Shown: piece by piece, positions 1-14,100 of the stretch | Position numbering within the stretch: the stretch's first letter is position 1 | Layout of the letters: each line of letters opens with the position of its first letter | Assembly: GCA_036346355.1 (NCBI GenBank) | Contig: CM070592.1 | Coordinates: forward strand, 38,838,193-38,902,192 | Direction: 5' to 3' | Origin: Rhipidocladum racemiflorum | Taxonomy: Eukaryota; Streptophyta; Magnoliopsida; Poales; Poaceae | Length of the DNA: 64,000 nucleotides | Notes under the pieces: model-generated | The model's database searches: none | Told to the model about the DNA's origin: nothing | What the model saw: the letters and a program-made list of their open reading frames with translations, nothing else | Program-made: the position numbers and the translations under genes

Positions 1-66
1 AGGCTCAGAGAGCATGGTCATAGAATAACTAGTAAATAGTAAATACGCAGATGAAAATCTTGACAA

Positions 67-1476
67 CAGGGTTAAACATTTCGTTTCGACCTTGTTTTTC
101 GCTCCGCCGGCCGTAGCGATTCTCAAAATTTCGTTCGAAATTCAAGAAAAACCGAAGGGTTTCAAAAGTCAAACTGATTTGATAACTGGTCAAACAAATG
201 AGCGAAATTAGAACGAAAAGGTCGAATTTCACACCAAAAGCAGCGAATTTCGCTCGAAAAGCAGTTTGCTTTCTCTCGAAAATCAGCGACAACGAAAAGG
301 TCGAATTTCTCTCGAAAAGCAGCGAATTTCTCTCGAAAAGATGATTGCTTTTCTCGAAAATCGGTGATAGGTGAAAAAATTGAGAAAAAATGTAAAAAAA
401 AAGGGACAAAATTGCAAAAATATTTTAAAATTTGTAAAAGGCCATTGGAGTCCCAAAAAAATGGAAACATGTTAGAAATATAAAAAAAAAATGGAAACAC
501 AAAAAAATTCTGGCATAATCTTTTGTAAATATGAAAAAAATTCGGTATGACCTTTGCTATATTTAAGATAATTGCAAGTTGTCCCATATCAATACAAGTG
601 CAAAAATAGGCATTCACATAATCACATACAAATACCATTCACATAATTGGATCACTTACTAATATCATTTAAAGATCGGCTATCCGTTAGGAAATCAATC
701 AATATAATTGGATCACTTACTAATATAGCCATATCATGTTATTAATAGACACGTCAAATAATAATAGATGGGTAAGGACAAAAATCAACGTAAATTTAAA
801 ATGGAAATTTGGGTAGTTCATGCATGCATATAACGAGTAGTAAGCTTTTCAATATTGGATAACATTAAGAGCAATGCTTCTATGCTTTTCCTTCTAATAC
901 AAGTTGCATGAATCTTGAAGCAAGCAAAGAGGTAAGTACTCACCATCTACCTTTCATTCATGCTTTAATATTTTAGCATTAATATATTAAAATATACCGT
1001 AGCAAGATAATTTTTGTGCATACAAATATCGCTACTTGAACAAGTAGTACCATTTCCTGGTGTGGTCCGTTACTACTAAATATACTTCGACAAATATTAC
1101 TACTAAATATAATTGAATAAATATTGTTACTAAAATATATTGAAGTAAATATTGCTACTTGACATAATTGAACAAATATTGCTACTAAAAATACTTCTAA
1201 TTTCTTCTCTTATTTTTGCTTTTTCTACCGAATAAATATTGTTACTAAAATATATTGAAGTATTCTAATTGCTACTAAAAATACTTCATTTTTATTCACA
1301 CCAGAGGTCATAAGGCTATTAATACTAATTATAGGAAAATTTTGGATAATTTTGTTAAAATTTTCAATTGTTTTGAATTTAAATTTCAATTTAAGCGAAA
1401 AACCGAACGAAATTCTTTTTCGAGGGGGAACGAAATGGATAAAATTCGCGAAATTCGAACGAAAAGCTGAACCCTG
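67..1476. mobile_element. Non-autonomous hAT transposon, 1410 bp
   Basis: The ends are inverted: CAGGGTTAAACATTTCGTTT at the left, and the reverse of the right end reads CAGGGTTCAGCTTTTCGTTC. Both sides carry the perfect 8-bp duplication CTTGACAA (59-66 and 1477-1484), diagnostic of hAT insertion. There is no transposase reading frame. The left subterminal part holds repeated words built on CGAAAAGCAGCGAATTTC and AACGAAAAGGTCGAATTTC (about 210-340). The middle holds AT-rich repeats such as ATAATTGGATCACTTACTAA at about 642 and 699, and ACTAAATAT-type units at about 1065-1290. It sits just 3' of the last MER3 exon seen. Confidence 0.93.
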
Positions 1477-1484
1477 CTTGACAA

Positions 1485-1669
1485 ATGGTGGAAAATTCAC
1501 TAATAGCTGTGAACTATAGTAATTCCTTGGCGACCTAATGCCATCCTTGCAGATATTTTGGCAACTGCAGGTAGTGTAATGCCCAATCAGATGAGTGTGT
1601 GTGCGCGCGCTGTGTGCATGCTGATGTATGCCAGCTAATTCCAGAACATAAAGTAGGTTAAGCACTTAC
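1485..1669. other. Intron-like sequence between hAT element and MER3 exon 24
   Basis: This short stretch holds no exon that I can join to exon 24. It begins with the donor of the next MER3 intron (GTAAGTGC on the minus strand). Confidence 0.5.
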
Positions 1670-2138
1670 AGTGAAGCTAGGTTGTTAAACTTTCTCGTTC
1701 CCGGAATACTATCAGCTTTCTCTGGAAAGTTGACACCATCATCGTCTTTTGTAACATATACCTCTTTGGAAAGCAGGCTCCGTCCATTATGAGATTGAGA
1801 TTGACTTGTTCGAGTTGTTCCGGAGCTAACCAAACAAATATATGCAGGAAGATTGTACAGGGGTTCTGGCTTATCTATCCCATGCACTTTGGTCACTTGG
1901 AAATAATCTTCCCTGCTTACCACATGCTTCTTGTGGATATCAAGACCAACTTCACCATAAATTTACAAACATAGACTACATCAGCAAAAAAAAATTGTAC
2001 ACATTATAGATACCTCTTTATTTGATGAACAATAATTCTCTTTTAGTGCTATTACCGTATTCTTCGAAAATGAGATTAACCTTCAGAGTCACCCTGGCAT
2101 GTCGAGGGCATGGCACATAGAGCTTTATAGAGTATGGG
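1670..2138 (-). CDS. MER3: MER3 exons 23-24: last exons visible
   Basis: Exon 2056-2138 (PYSIKLYVPCPRHARVTLKV, then NLIFEEY) and exon 1670-1949 (VGLDIHKKHVVSREDYFQVT through TRKFNNLASL) close the Sec63-like fold and enter the divergent C-terminal tail. The final donor is TCACT/GTAAGT at 1669-1670. No stop codon follows in frame, so another exon is required, and none is seen between 1 and 1669. It may lie left of the window, beyond the hAT insertion. Confidence 0.85.
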
Positions 2139-5100
2139 CTGCATTTAATAAATTGGCCAGTGAGAGTATTTCTTGACAAGATCCTTCTATAATGATATGG
2201 GTTCAACTTATGTGTCTGAGAGTGCAGCAAGATCCTTCTATAATGATATTTGGCTGAGCAATTCTATTCATCTCTACTATCGTTGTGATGTGTTCATCAG
2301 TTGTGCGAAACAATGGTGCTTTCTCTTTTTTGCTGCTTAACACAGCAGCTAATAGCCTAATGAAAAATAAGCTTACCATGCTATTATGCTAGAATAATCT
2401 ATTTAAAGAAGATACTAATCGAATGAAAAGATTATCTTCCTTGGTGCAGCAAAAAAGAACCCACAACCCACAGTCTAATCACTCCAAGTCCCTTTCCCCC
2501 CACAATTTATACTGGAACAGTCAAAGTTCATTTGCTTGTGAATCTGTATAAGAATGGTTCAAACATTCGCTGAAATAACAGACCTTCAGAAGTATTACCT
2601 GGAAAATTCATGAGCCCTTTAAAGAAGAGTTGGAAATGATGGCCACAATACCAAAAACAACACACAACAACCCATCAGGAGAAGAAAAAGATCCTAATGG
2701 ACATCAAATTGAGAGAATACAATCACTGACCTTATTTTCTCGTGAAAGATTATTGCATTATCTTCCTCTGAGCCAACAACCTGAGAAAGAACAATATAAG
2801 ATTTTGTATGTTTAAGGAGCAGTGGAAGGTCCAAAACAAAGATAAAGAAAGTACCATGTCAGCATAATCCTGTTTGCTAGATTGAACTGTCAGTGATAGA
2901 CGAGTTAATGTTACAATAATAATTGATTTTTCGAGTCTGTTTCCAGCATCCTCTATGTGTACGTCAATTTTTGCAGGTAATGATAACAAGGATTGTTTTA
3001 TATGATTTCCAAATGGATAATTGCGCCCCGTTGCAATTTCTATCTTTCTAGCATCACCAGCTGCCAAGCTCTCAAAGGAATCAATTCCAGCAGTCTTCAG
3101 TGCCTGGGATGGTGAGTGATCAACTCAAGACTTAATTATGCAGTCTGCAGATACAGAGGTACCGGCATAATAAAGGTAAGAAAATTAATAACCTTTGCCG
3201 TAACAATTCCAATTCCAGGCAGTTGTTTCAGCAAAAATGGGCTGCTGTCCCAAAGTTTTTGGTGTAGACATTTTGCAAGGAGCATGGAATATATGGCAGA
3301 TCTGTAACTTTTTTTGTATATAAAATATTCTCTCATGCATTTGGCAATCCTACATCCATTTGAGCATATTGAACTTGTTTCCTGCATATAGGAGTTCAAA
3401 GAAAGTCAAAAGAACAGGTAACGAAATCAAAACATGCTTTAAACTAGACAAACAAACCTGGTTGAGGGATAAATCATGGATTTGGGGGTCCCCAGTTAAA
3501 CAGTCATTTACTAGTATAAATATTTTCTCTTCTCTTGTCTGGATACGCTTTTTCTTTTTTCCATTCCCTGTGACAACATGGAATCGGAGCCTTCCCTCTT
3601 TGTCAGAGTTTATGTCATTTAGAATCTTCTTCTCATTTCGGCGTAGTTGGATCCCTTGATATCCCAGAAAATAAATCAAATCACCAATTCAATATACATT
3701 TAAACTTATTATTAAATCAAATATTTACAGCTACCTACAAGTAATCTCTGCAGAGTGACATATGATATGCAATAAATCTTCCAAACTGCAACAGGCAGAA
3801 GCTTTGACAATAATCTTCATGGTGTCAAACTTCAGATAGTATTTTGTCATCAGCCTCCCAGGTTCTGAGTGAAAAAGTTAGATCTCAAAAGAACCCTTTG
3901 ATATAAAATTGCCAGACACATGCAAATGAAGTGACTAACTGGAATACTGAGACTTCTATATAGCAAGGAAGTAGAACATTTGAGGGCGAACAGATTCAGA
4001 AACACCAGGAAACTAATAACAGAGTTATGCTACAAGGCTAGGCTCCAAGTTTGCATGGCCAACCTCAGAAGTTTCTCCGAGTACCTTACATCTTTGCTAG
4101 CAGAACTTATGGAAAAATTGGCCAGGAAAAACCCCATTATAATGTGGGATAGAAGGCATGTATTCTAGGGAGATCAGCTAAGCTTCGTAACATTGCAAAG
4201 AAGTGAAATTAAAGAGATAAACATCACAAAGGAGCTCAACCACAAAACGATATCTCAACCATCGTTCAATATGGACAATAACACTCTGGACATCTATTAT
4301 TATGGTGACCCGCGCAATTAGCCCAGGGTAACGACAGTAACACTGTGTGGCGACCCGCATAATTAACCCAGGGAACGACAGTAACCACTGCCATTACACT
4401 CCGATAATTACACGAATCTTGGCATACTAACTAATCAAAACATCAAGCGCACCCGATGTTTTAACAATTAGTGTACCGTGTTCAGAGTGTTGCAACTGAA
4501 CAATAATTAGAGACTAAAATGAAACTTATTACATTCCATACCACGCACGGCTACATGTTCAGTACAATAATTATACATAGGAACCAAGTACAACAAAAAT
4601 ACAATACCAAAAGTACTAACTATTCCATAGACTATCGAAGCTAATGTACAGTCTAACCAACGAACTAATCATCCTGATAGCCTCCAATCTCATAACCCAA
4701 ATCTTGCGGGTGCTCCTCACCCCATGTCTAGTAGACGAGTCCATTGGGAACCATATCCCCACCAAGCACTTGTCCATCATGACAATTCTCTAGCAAAGAG
4801 GGATTTAACAAGAGTGAGTACAAAAGTACTCAGCAAGCATTAATAGCAAAATGCATATTATGAGTTTTTCTAGTACTCACCACATATCCATCTCTCTCAT
4901 ATCCATTTTCAGGAAAACTTGGTTTTATTAGGAAAACCGTGGGTTTCAAATTTTAATTCTTGAAATTGCTACTAGCAATCGTATATGAGACACAGACTTA
5001 GCTTCCGTAGCCTCCAATCAAGGAGACAGGTATGGATTCATGATTTGACCTTGCGCTAGTTTATATCACTTTACCCATAGTGACACCATCTTGTGAGGCC

Positions 5101-8100
5101 CCGGAATGTTTATCACTAGCCTAGTATTAGATCTCCAACCCTATTACTTGAGTGGGGGACGCCTATAACAGGTCGACCCACCAGACTCGCAGCTAACAGT
5201 TGTATCAGGCTACCGCAGCAGCACTAATACTCAACCCAAGACTTTACATATATAGCCTGAAAGAATCAACCGTAGCTGGTTTTCGGTGTCGTCTCACTGG
5301 GCCTTCCGGCATACCCAACTTCACACGCATATTTATCTACTCTTAACCAATGTGGAGATCATAATACCATCCTAGAACAACCTTTTCTAGCCGATTCCAC
5401 ACACTGGTTGATACTAAAAATACGACTCATTGCCCGAGTGTAGTTGTTTATCCTTATTCATAGCCTATGTAAAAGGCCCCACCAGCGAACAGAACCTTCT
5501 CATCGGCACCCTCTACCCACCATATTAATAGCCATACGCCACATCCAAATATCATTTCCCCCAATCAATCCAAATATCAACTCCTCACTCAATAATCAAT
5601 CCACAATCCACCCAAGTCCAATTTAAGATTTTCAAATTTAAATATAGGTTTTCCCATGCATGGATGATACACATATGTATATACTAAAATCAATTAAAAA
5701 CATTTAATTAAAACTTGCTCAAAGGAAGGCTTGCCTAAAATAGGGTTGTAATACTTGGCCTCACTCGGAATCTGAAGGTGGTCTCTCGATGGATTTAATT
5801 CAATTCCTGAAATCAAGGAATACCAAAGGTTCACGGGACAATTAAATTATTGTGTTTTTATAGCGTCCAACCTTTTTGGGAAGGCTAACGACAACAAAAA
5901 GGGGGTCCTGCCCCTTTAACTAAAATACGCTAATTTGAGCCCACAATTTAGTATTTTAACAGTAATAACAACAACAATTTAACTAATACAATATTTGCAA
6001 ACTTATACCCTTACTACCCATTTAATTGAGGCCTTTTAGAATTTAATTAAAATTTTTCCTACAACGAATATATACGGCAATTTAACCTACGCGGTTCGCG
6101 CACGGGAGACCAAATTTCTAATCTTTTCCCTGTTTTCCCTTTTCTTTTTCTCCCCCTTCCATTCTTTTCTTTTTTGTTCCCCTCCACTTCCTTTCTTCTA
6201 CTCGGGCCAAAGCCTCCCCTGGCTCGCTCCTTCCTCCTCCTAGCTCTCGGTTTCTTCTCCCTCTGATATCTCCCTCTACCCCCTCTACTCCGGCCACCTC
6301 CTCCCTCTGACCTTACTCCTCACCGGCCCTCTCTACTCGGCCGCCCCTCCGGCAGCTCCTCCCATCGGCCTCTACTTCAGCCTTGTTATGAATAACACTT
6401 GTATTCAACATGGGGCCAATGGGCCAGTATATATACATTTATATGAGGGTATAAAGGGAAAACCTATATTAGGCAATATCTATACAAGGATATAAAGGGA
6501 TCTTGTCTAACACCCCTCAAACTCATGGTGGATCTACAACACCGAGTTTGGAGAGATAAAAGTTATGATAAGCTCTAGTCTGTCTTCGTGAAGAAATCTC
6601 GCTAACTGGAGCTCAAGGCACATCTTGAAGAGCCACAACCTGATCCTGCACTGTGATCGCATATAAGAAGCATCAACACCAATATGCTTGGTGAGTTCAT
6701 GCTTCATTTGGATCTCGAGCAATCTTGATAGCACCCTTCTTGTCGGATAAAAGAGGAGTCGGTGTAGAAACAAAAACACCAAAATCCTCAAGTAACTACC
6801 GTAGCCAAGTAACCTCTGCTTTGTCAAAATAGCCATAGCTCGCAACTCACCAAGACTCAAACGAAATCGTTGTCCGCTTCTTAGTCTTCCAAGCAATGAG
6901 AGAACCACCAAGAAAAACACGATGTGAGAAAAAGACCGACGATCAGAGTGATCACTAGCCCAGGTAGCATCAGAGTATGCTTGGAGCTGTAAAGAGCTGG
7001 AGCGTGGAAAGAAAAGACGACGAGAGATAGTTCCACGAAAATATCGTAGAACACGAAGATGACTATAGTGGAGCTGAGTGGGAGCAGAAACAAACTAACT
7101 CAATATATGGACTGGATACGAAATGACAGGACGAGTACACCAAGTTAAACATTGAGCGGCGATAGCGAGTACGATCCTCAAGAGGTTCACCATCGGTAGA
7201 TCGAAGGTGAACATTGAGATCCATGGGAGTCTCAGTTATAAACTGATCAGTGACAAGCACGATCAAGAAGATGCTGGATATACTTTTCTTGGGAGAGAAA
7301 GAAGCCCTCAGATGTAGAAGAAACCTCAATCCCAAGAAATTAGCGAAGAGGACCTAGATCGAACATGAGAAACTGCTCACTGAGACAAGCCTTTACAAAG
7401 GCAATATACTGAGAATCATCTCCAGTAATGATCATGTCATCAACATATAGAAGGAGAATAGTCCGACCTCGAGAAGAAGTGTGAACAAAGAGCGCAGGAT
7501 CATGAGCACTTGCAGAAAAACCAGCTGCAGTGATCACAAAAGAAAAACGCTCAAACCAAGCAAGAGGGGCTTGCTTAAGCCCATAAAGAGAGCGACGAAG
7601 CCGACAAACCATGCCCTCAGGAACAGAATACCCCGGTGGTGGCTGCATATAGACCTCCTCATGCAGCTCACCATTAAGAAAGGCATTCTTGACATCAAGT
7701 TGAGAGATGGACCTCTCACGGACAGAGACCACAGCAAGCAGAGTGCGAACAGTGATCATGTGAGCCACAGGTGCAAAAGTCTCATCATAATCACGACCAT
7801 GCTCCTGCTGAAAACCACACACCACGAGCCGTGTAGCTCTCAAGAGAACCATCAGAGCGAGTCTTAATCTTATAGACCCACTTGCATGTAATAGGACGAA
7901 CACGTGGAGGAAGTGGTACAAGATTCCACGTGCTAGTGCGCTCAAGGGCAGCAAGCTCCTCCGCCATCGCATGCTGCCATTCCTGATGAATAACGGCATC
8001 ACGGTAAGAAGTCGGCTCGGCCAGATCTGCACCAACAAAGCCAAGGCGCTCAGGAGGCCGAGTAAACTATCGATCGTAAAGAGCATAACGAGGAGACACT

Positions 8101-11100
8101 GAAGATGGCTCATCAGAAGATGGCACATCAGAAGATTCCTCAGCTCGCGGACGACGAGTGTAGTAGAGGATAGGAAGGAACAATATCTGAAGAAACCTTT
8201 GGAAGAGAGGTCAGTGGTGAAGAAACCGACGATAAAGAAGACGCCAATTGTGAAAAGAGGAAAAGTGACAACTGGAGTATCAGGAAAAGTCTGGAAAGAC
8301 AGTGGCTCAACAGGAGATGTAGGAGAAAAAGAACGAGGGTAGAAGGGATGACTCATCAAAAGTGACATCGTGTGAGATCCGCATCCATCGGCCAACGGGA
8401 TCCCAACAACGATATCCCTTATGCTCAGCACTGTATCCCAGAAAGACGCACTCAACAGACTGAGCAGTTAGCTTGATGCGTTCACGAGGTGCAAGAAGAA
8501 CATAGCACACACCTAAAAAGGCGAAGTTCAGAATAATCAGAAGGCATGCCACAAAGACGCTCTACTGAAATCCCACCCTTAAGAGCAGAAGAAGGCTGGA
8601 TATTGTCCAAGTAGGTGGCAGTGGAAACAGCCTCAGCCCAGAAGTGAGGTGGAATAGCGGAAGCAAGCATAAGAGCACGAGCTGTCTCAAGAAGATGACA
8701 ATGCTTGCGCTCAACCACAGCATTCTGAGCATGCGCACCAAGACATGAAAACTGGGAAAGAGTGCAATGCGTAGCAAGAAAAGCTCGAAGAACTCCTGAC
8801 AGATACTCCCCTGCCGAGTCGGCACGAAGAACACGAATGAGAATCAAACTGAGTGTGAATCATAGTGGCAAGTCTTCTAGATGGATAGAACCTCACTACA
8901 AGGACATAAAATATATCCAAGTGTGGCGAGAGAAATCATCTATAAAAAGAATATATATTTATGACCCCCTTTTGAAACAAAAGGAACCGGACCCCAAACA
9001 TCAAAATGAATAAGGTCAAAAGGATGCTAGGATACAGACTCACTAGAAGAATAGGGGAGTTGTAGCTGTTTACCAAGCTTACAACCCGTACAATGTAAAG
9101 AGACATCACTAGACACAAAGCCTAAAAGACCACAACGAACTAAAAAAGACAGACGGGAACCACAAAGATATCCCAAACGGTGATGCCACTGAGCAAAAGA
9201 CCCAGTAGAAGAAGCAACAGATGCTGAAGAGGTGGATGAAACAGAGAGATAGCTACGCATAGAACTCATCCACAGTCGAATCACCCTGCTGTAGCGACTG
9301 CTCCTGTCGCACAACAGAAAGGTACAGAGAGTCACCAGCAGGCTCATAGCGGTCGCGAAGATGCGCCCACATCAACTGTGCCGAAGACAAAACAATAATG
9401 TCACCAGTAAGATGCACATCCATGCTGGCAACCAAAATAGCAGAGGCACGAGCATCTTCATCAATCCATGTCTTGTGAGCAGTAAACTGAGTCTAAAAAG
9501 ACTCCACAAAGATCAAAGATAATCATCGAGAGGCCTTACGGCGGCAAAGATCATTGGCCTCCTTGGGAATAACAAGCGTGGCAGGGGGAGCAGGATGAGG
9601 TGGACATGATAGCTCGCCGGTAAGAAACTCCCACAGGTGCTGACCACGCATGTGAAGGCGCATATGAAGAACCCAGTCTCGATAATTGAGACCATCGAAG
9701 GTAACAGGGCAGCGAGGAACAAAAACAGTCCTCGAAGAAAAGCCTGAAGATGAAATTTTTTTTAAACAGCGGAACTAGGTCAAACCAAAACCAACCAAAC
9801 TACTGACCAAGCCAGTCGACCGGGACAGATCAAACTAGCCTCAAATAGAGGTTAGGATCGGTTTCAAGTCCGATCAGACTTCTTCAGCTAACTCGGACGA
9901 GCGATGACGACGCAAGGCGGCCGAAGCTCGCGGACGCGGGCGAGCGCCAGAAGGAGGAGCGAACCGAGGTGACGACGGCGTGGGTGAAGACGACGACGGA
10001 GGCCGAGCTAGAGGCCGGCCCTTGGGCACGAGCCGGCGAAGCGCAAGTCGGTGGCCAGAGCACCGAGAGAAGATGCGGTCACTCGTGCGGAAGAGCGGTG
10101 CGGCGAAAGTAGTGGCCGAGCTGGAGGCCGGGCTGACTGCGACCGGGCTGGAGGCGGTCGGCTCAACCGCGAGCCAGCGGAGGGCGGCACCGATGTGGCT
10201 CGAGTCGTTCCCGGCCGGAGGAGGCAATACGCCGTCGAGATGAGGCGGGCTCAACCGTGGACTTCGGGCGCACGAGATGAGGAGACAACCGGAGCGGAGG
10301 CTATCGATCCCGGCCGGAGGAGGCAATCCGACAAAGAAAAACTAGAAGAAAGATGGGAGAGCAAGTACAACGCCAAGGAAGCCTAACCCTAACTCTAATG
10401 CTTTGATACCATGTTATGAATAACACTTGTATTCAACATGGGGCCAATGGGCCAGTATATATACTTGTACATGAGGGTATAAAGGGGAAACCTATATTAG
10501 GCAATATCTATACAAGGATATAAAGGGATATTGTCTAACAAGCCTAACCCTAGCCTAGCTGCCTCTCCCCTCTTCTTTACTGGCTGATGCCCCTCCATGA
10601 CCAAGCGTCGGTGTCTCCTCTCTTCTACTCTACCCCTTCTCCTCCCTCTGCTCCCTATTCTCTCCTCCCTTAGTGGACGACTGGCTCTAGCCTGGTCGCC
10701 ACCCTTCTCTCGGCAGCTAGCTCCTCCCTCTCTCCCCTACCTCACTACTTCTCTAATCCTCCCCATTTCTATTGTTTTTTAGCAAAAAGGAGGTCCCTAA
10801 GAGCCGTTCTACTCTAATGGGTCCTCTAGATGATTTGAATGCCTTTCGCATTGCTTAAACTTTGGATTTGGCATGGATTAGCCGACGATGATTTTCGGTG
10901 CTCTAGGTTGGAGGGCTCGGCTGCGATACCCACTGTTCTTATTGCACCAGGGAGCAATAGGAGTCATGGGGACAAGCTAAGCAACCCCTAGGGTGCTCAA
11001 ACCTACTGAGGCTAAGATTCTACCCCAATCTACTGGCTACACAACCAATCTACCTAGCTATGCACTTCTACAAGGTAGTACTACTACTGCTAGTAGGGCT

Positions 11101-14100
11101 ACCACTATGGTTGTGCAGCTGGTTGGATTTGGGGTTGAGGTGGTTGTTGTGAGGGATGAAGATGGGGTGGTCAGTGGACTCGTGGAGTCCTCTTGCTTGG
11201 GGTTGGCTCCTCCTTGCATGGGGATCTCCTTGCTTGAGGTTTGCTCCTCCTCCTGTTTTGGGGATCTCCTCCTTGCTGCAGTCTTCTCTTCTGGCTCCTT
11301 GCTCCTGTTTGGTTGTTCTTCCAGGCTCCTTGTGCTCTCGATTTGCTCTCTAGTTGGGCTCTCGGTGGCTTTTGGTTCGCTCTTGGTTTGAGAGGAAAAG
11401 GTTTGGCTCAGTTTTGGCTAAAGAAAAGGAGATGCACCGCTTTGCTCCCTTTGGCAAGAAAGAAGGCATGGCCTCCCTTGCCATGCCTCGATCGACGTGC
11501 TTGCCTAGGGAGATGGCTCGGCCGGGTCTTTAATGGTCGGCCTTAAGGGTCTCTTTTTCTTGAAGTTACGGCATGTCAAGTTACTATTCAGTCTCTATTG
11601 CTAAGGATACCCGCAATCCTTACCAGGTTTGTAAAGATTGCCGACTGATGAACCCCGAATCTAGCGAGAGGTGCCGACCTGGCCCCCAACGGTCCGATAT
11701 CTCGTGGATCGATACCTTGCCCGCGGGTCTGACGGCAATCTCCACTTCTAATTCTATTCGTTCTACTCGCATTTTAAATTTTTGTAGAAGCAAGATACGC
11801 TGATTACTACTAATTAGCTACTTAACTCTTATTTGCTAAGTTAATATTCTAGGGTTTTCACACTATCATCACACTGAGTTAATTACATGAATCTCGGCAT
11901 AGTACCTAACAAAACATCGGACGGCCCGACACTTTATTAGTTGCTATACCGTGTTCAGAGTGTTACAGCAGAACAATAATTAGAGACCGAATGGAAATAT
12001 ATTACATTCCAAGCCACGCATGGATATAAGTCCAGTACATAATTATACATATGATCCAAGTACAACAAAAATATATTACAACGGTCTAATTACCCTGATG
12101 CCGTCCAAGACCAGAATATGGACTACCAAACCCCCTAGTCCTAGTATTAGTAGTGGTGGTTGTCCTCCTGTAGGTACTGATCCCGCGCATAACCCTCATC
12201 TCACTCCTCATAGGTGGATTCATAGGACTCACCTTCTAAGAAGAGGGGGATTAAGAGTATAGATGTACTCAACAAGCATTAATAACAAATGCAATATATG
12301 AATTTTTCTCTCATTTTCATCTGAAACTCACCTTCCCTCAAATTCTAATTTTTACATAAATTAGGTTTTTTTTGTTTTCTTTAAAGGTTGGATATTTTAA
12401 TTATAAAATTGACTGCTAGCACTCGTATATGAGGCAGACTTAACTTACGTAGCCTCCAATCCAAGTGACAGGCATGAATTCATGATTTTAACCCTCATAG
12501 GTTTGTATCATTTACCCATAGTGACCCCATCATGTGAGGCCCTAGAACGTTTATCACTAATCTAGCATTAGATCTCCAACCCTGTTACTCAGGTTGTCCC
12601 ACCATATTCATACTAACAATTGTATCTGACCTTGTGTCAGCAGTAACTCTACCCATGGCTTCACATATACCGCTATTACAATCACGTATCTCTGGGCCTC
12701 TCGGCATATCCCAGATTGGTGCAGTATTTTATTCTTACCCAATGTGGATATCATAATGCCTTCATAGGACCTTTTCTGATAGATTTCACACACTATGGTT
12801 GGTACTGTAATTACGGCTCATTACCTGAATGTAGTTGTTTATTCTAATATTATAGCCTATGTAGAGGGCCCCACTGGCAAATAAACCCTTCTCATCGGCG
12901 CCCTCTACCCGATACATAATCATACGCCAACGGCTCCTTTCAATGCATGAGCCAATTTATTATATCCACATCCATTATCAACTCATCAATTCATTTCCTC
13001 AAACCATACTTTTCATGTGTGTCCGATTTAAGATTTTCAATTGAAACATATTTTCCAATGCATGAATGACATATATATGTATGTAACTAAAATCATTTAA
13101 AAATATTTAATAAAAATGACCCAAAGGGAGCTTGCCTGGTATAGAATCGAAATGTTCGGCCTCACTCGAATTCTGGAATTGACTGATTGTTGGGTTTGAT
13201 TCTGGTCCTAAAATATTAAATTTATATAGCAATTAATTATAATGTGTTCGATGGTGTCCAACCTTTTCGAACAGTTGTAATTAGCAAGGTACGTTGTTCA
13301 TTTAGAATTAATATTTATTAAGTTGCCACAACTAGTTTATACTGATTTCATTGTCGGCATTTTAATTTAGCACAACATTTTATTTTATGAGGATTATTAA
13401 ATCCTTGGTTGAATGTCAATTTAATACCAGCATTATTTCCCATTGTTAGTTATTAATGCTTAGTAAAATTTATATAACTATATTTAATAAATCACAGTTG
13501 TTTGTCCTCTAATTAGATACTCTGACGGACTTAGGATATTTGATTAATTTTAACGCGGTTTGCGATTTATGTACACATTTTCTATTTTCCCCACCATCTT
13601 CTTGCCTCCTTTTCTTTCTATTCTTCCTTCCCTTTTTCTTTTCTTTTCTCCCTCTCCTCCTTTTTCTTCTCTCTGGCCAAACTCCTGGCTCTCTCTCGCT
13701 TCTTCTTCCTCTCCACTCTTCTTCTCCTCTCTCCTCCCTCTAATCCCTACCCTCTTCTCTGGCCGACCTGCACCTAGCCACCTCCTCCTTCCCCTCGCGG
13801 CCTCTAATCCCATTGCCTCCTCCTTTCTTCCTTTTCCCCTTTTGCTCTCTCTATTCCCCTCCTCTCCCTCGCCTCTGCTTGCCACTGTCGGCCTAGCCGC
13901 CTCCTCCTCCTCCTCGCGGCCTCCTCGGTCCCCCTACGATCCCTTAGCAATATATGGTTCCTAAGAACCGATTTACTTTAAGGGAGTTCTCTTGATGGAT
14001 TTGGATTTCTCCTTTTTGCTCAAACTTTGATTTGGCAAGGATTCGGTCTATGATGATTTGGGGGCGGGATCCTAGAATATAAGGTGAGGTGACGACACCA

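Larger units (their letters stand above)
6384..10540 (-). mobile_element. Ty1/copia retrotransposon with 129-bp LTRs, inserted in copy A
   Basis: Two 129-bp LTRs (6384-6512 and 10412-10540) start TGTTATGAATAAC and end TTGTCTAACA, and differ at about six sites. They are flanked by the 5-bp duplication AGCCT (6379-6383 and 10541-10545). A primer-binding site for initiator methionine tRNA (TGGTATCAAAGC, minus strand) is at 10400-10411, and a purine tract ending GAGGGG touches the left LTR. The coding part on the minus strand is full of stops and frameshifts. The total length of 4.16 kb is short for copia because part of gag and the protease are gone. Confidence 0.95.
4310..11862. mobile_element. 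Long LTR-like repeat, copy A (~3.4 kb, split by a copia element)
   Basis: Copy A runs 4310-6383 and resumes 10541-11862. It aligns along its length with copy B (11863-15596): both contain TACCGTGTTCAGAGTGTT, the AGTACTCAGCAAGCATTAAT type block, a long CT-rich tract, and a tail with ACCCGCAATCC and GGGTCTGACGGCAAT. The same build (a GACCCG start, a gagtac...actcagcaag block, a G-rich TGTTxCA end) is seen in the solo LTR at 24215, so I read it as a long gypsy LTR. It begins with a twice-repeated segment around GACCCGC...CAGGGxAACGACAGTAAC (4309-4376). There are no coding domains. Exact ends are uncertain. Confidence 0.6.

Noticed and set aside
9874..10386. GC-rich open frames on both strands near the copia 5' leader
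   Set aside because: Composition alone keeps the frames open. No domain is found, and the two strands are equally open.
13540..13964. Serine/leucine-rich frames on plus and charged frame on minus
   Set aside because: A pyrimidine-rich tract inside LTR-like copy B produces them; the tract recurs in copy A at 6120-6380 and 10560-10790.
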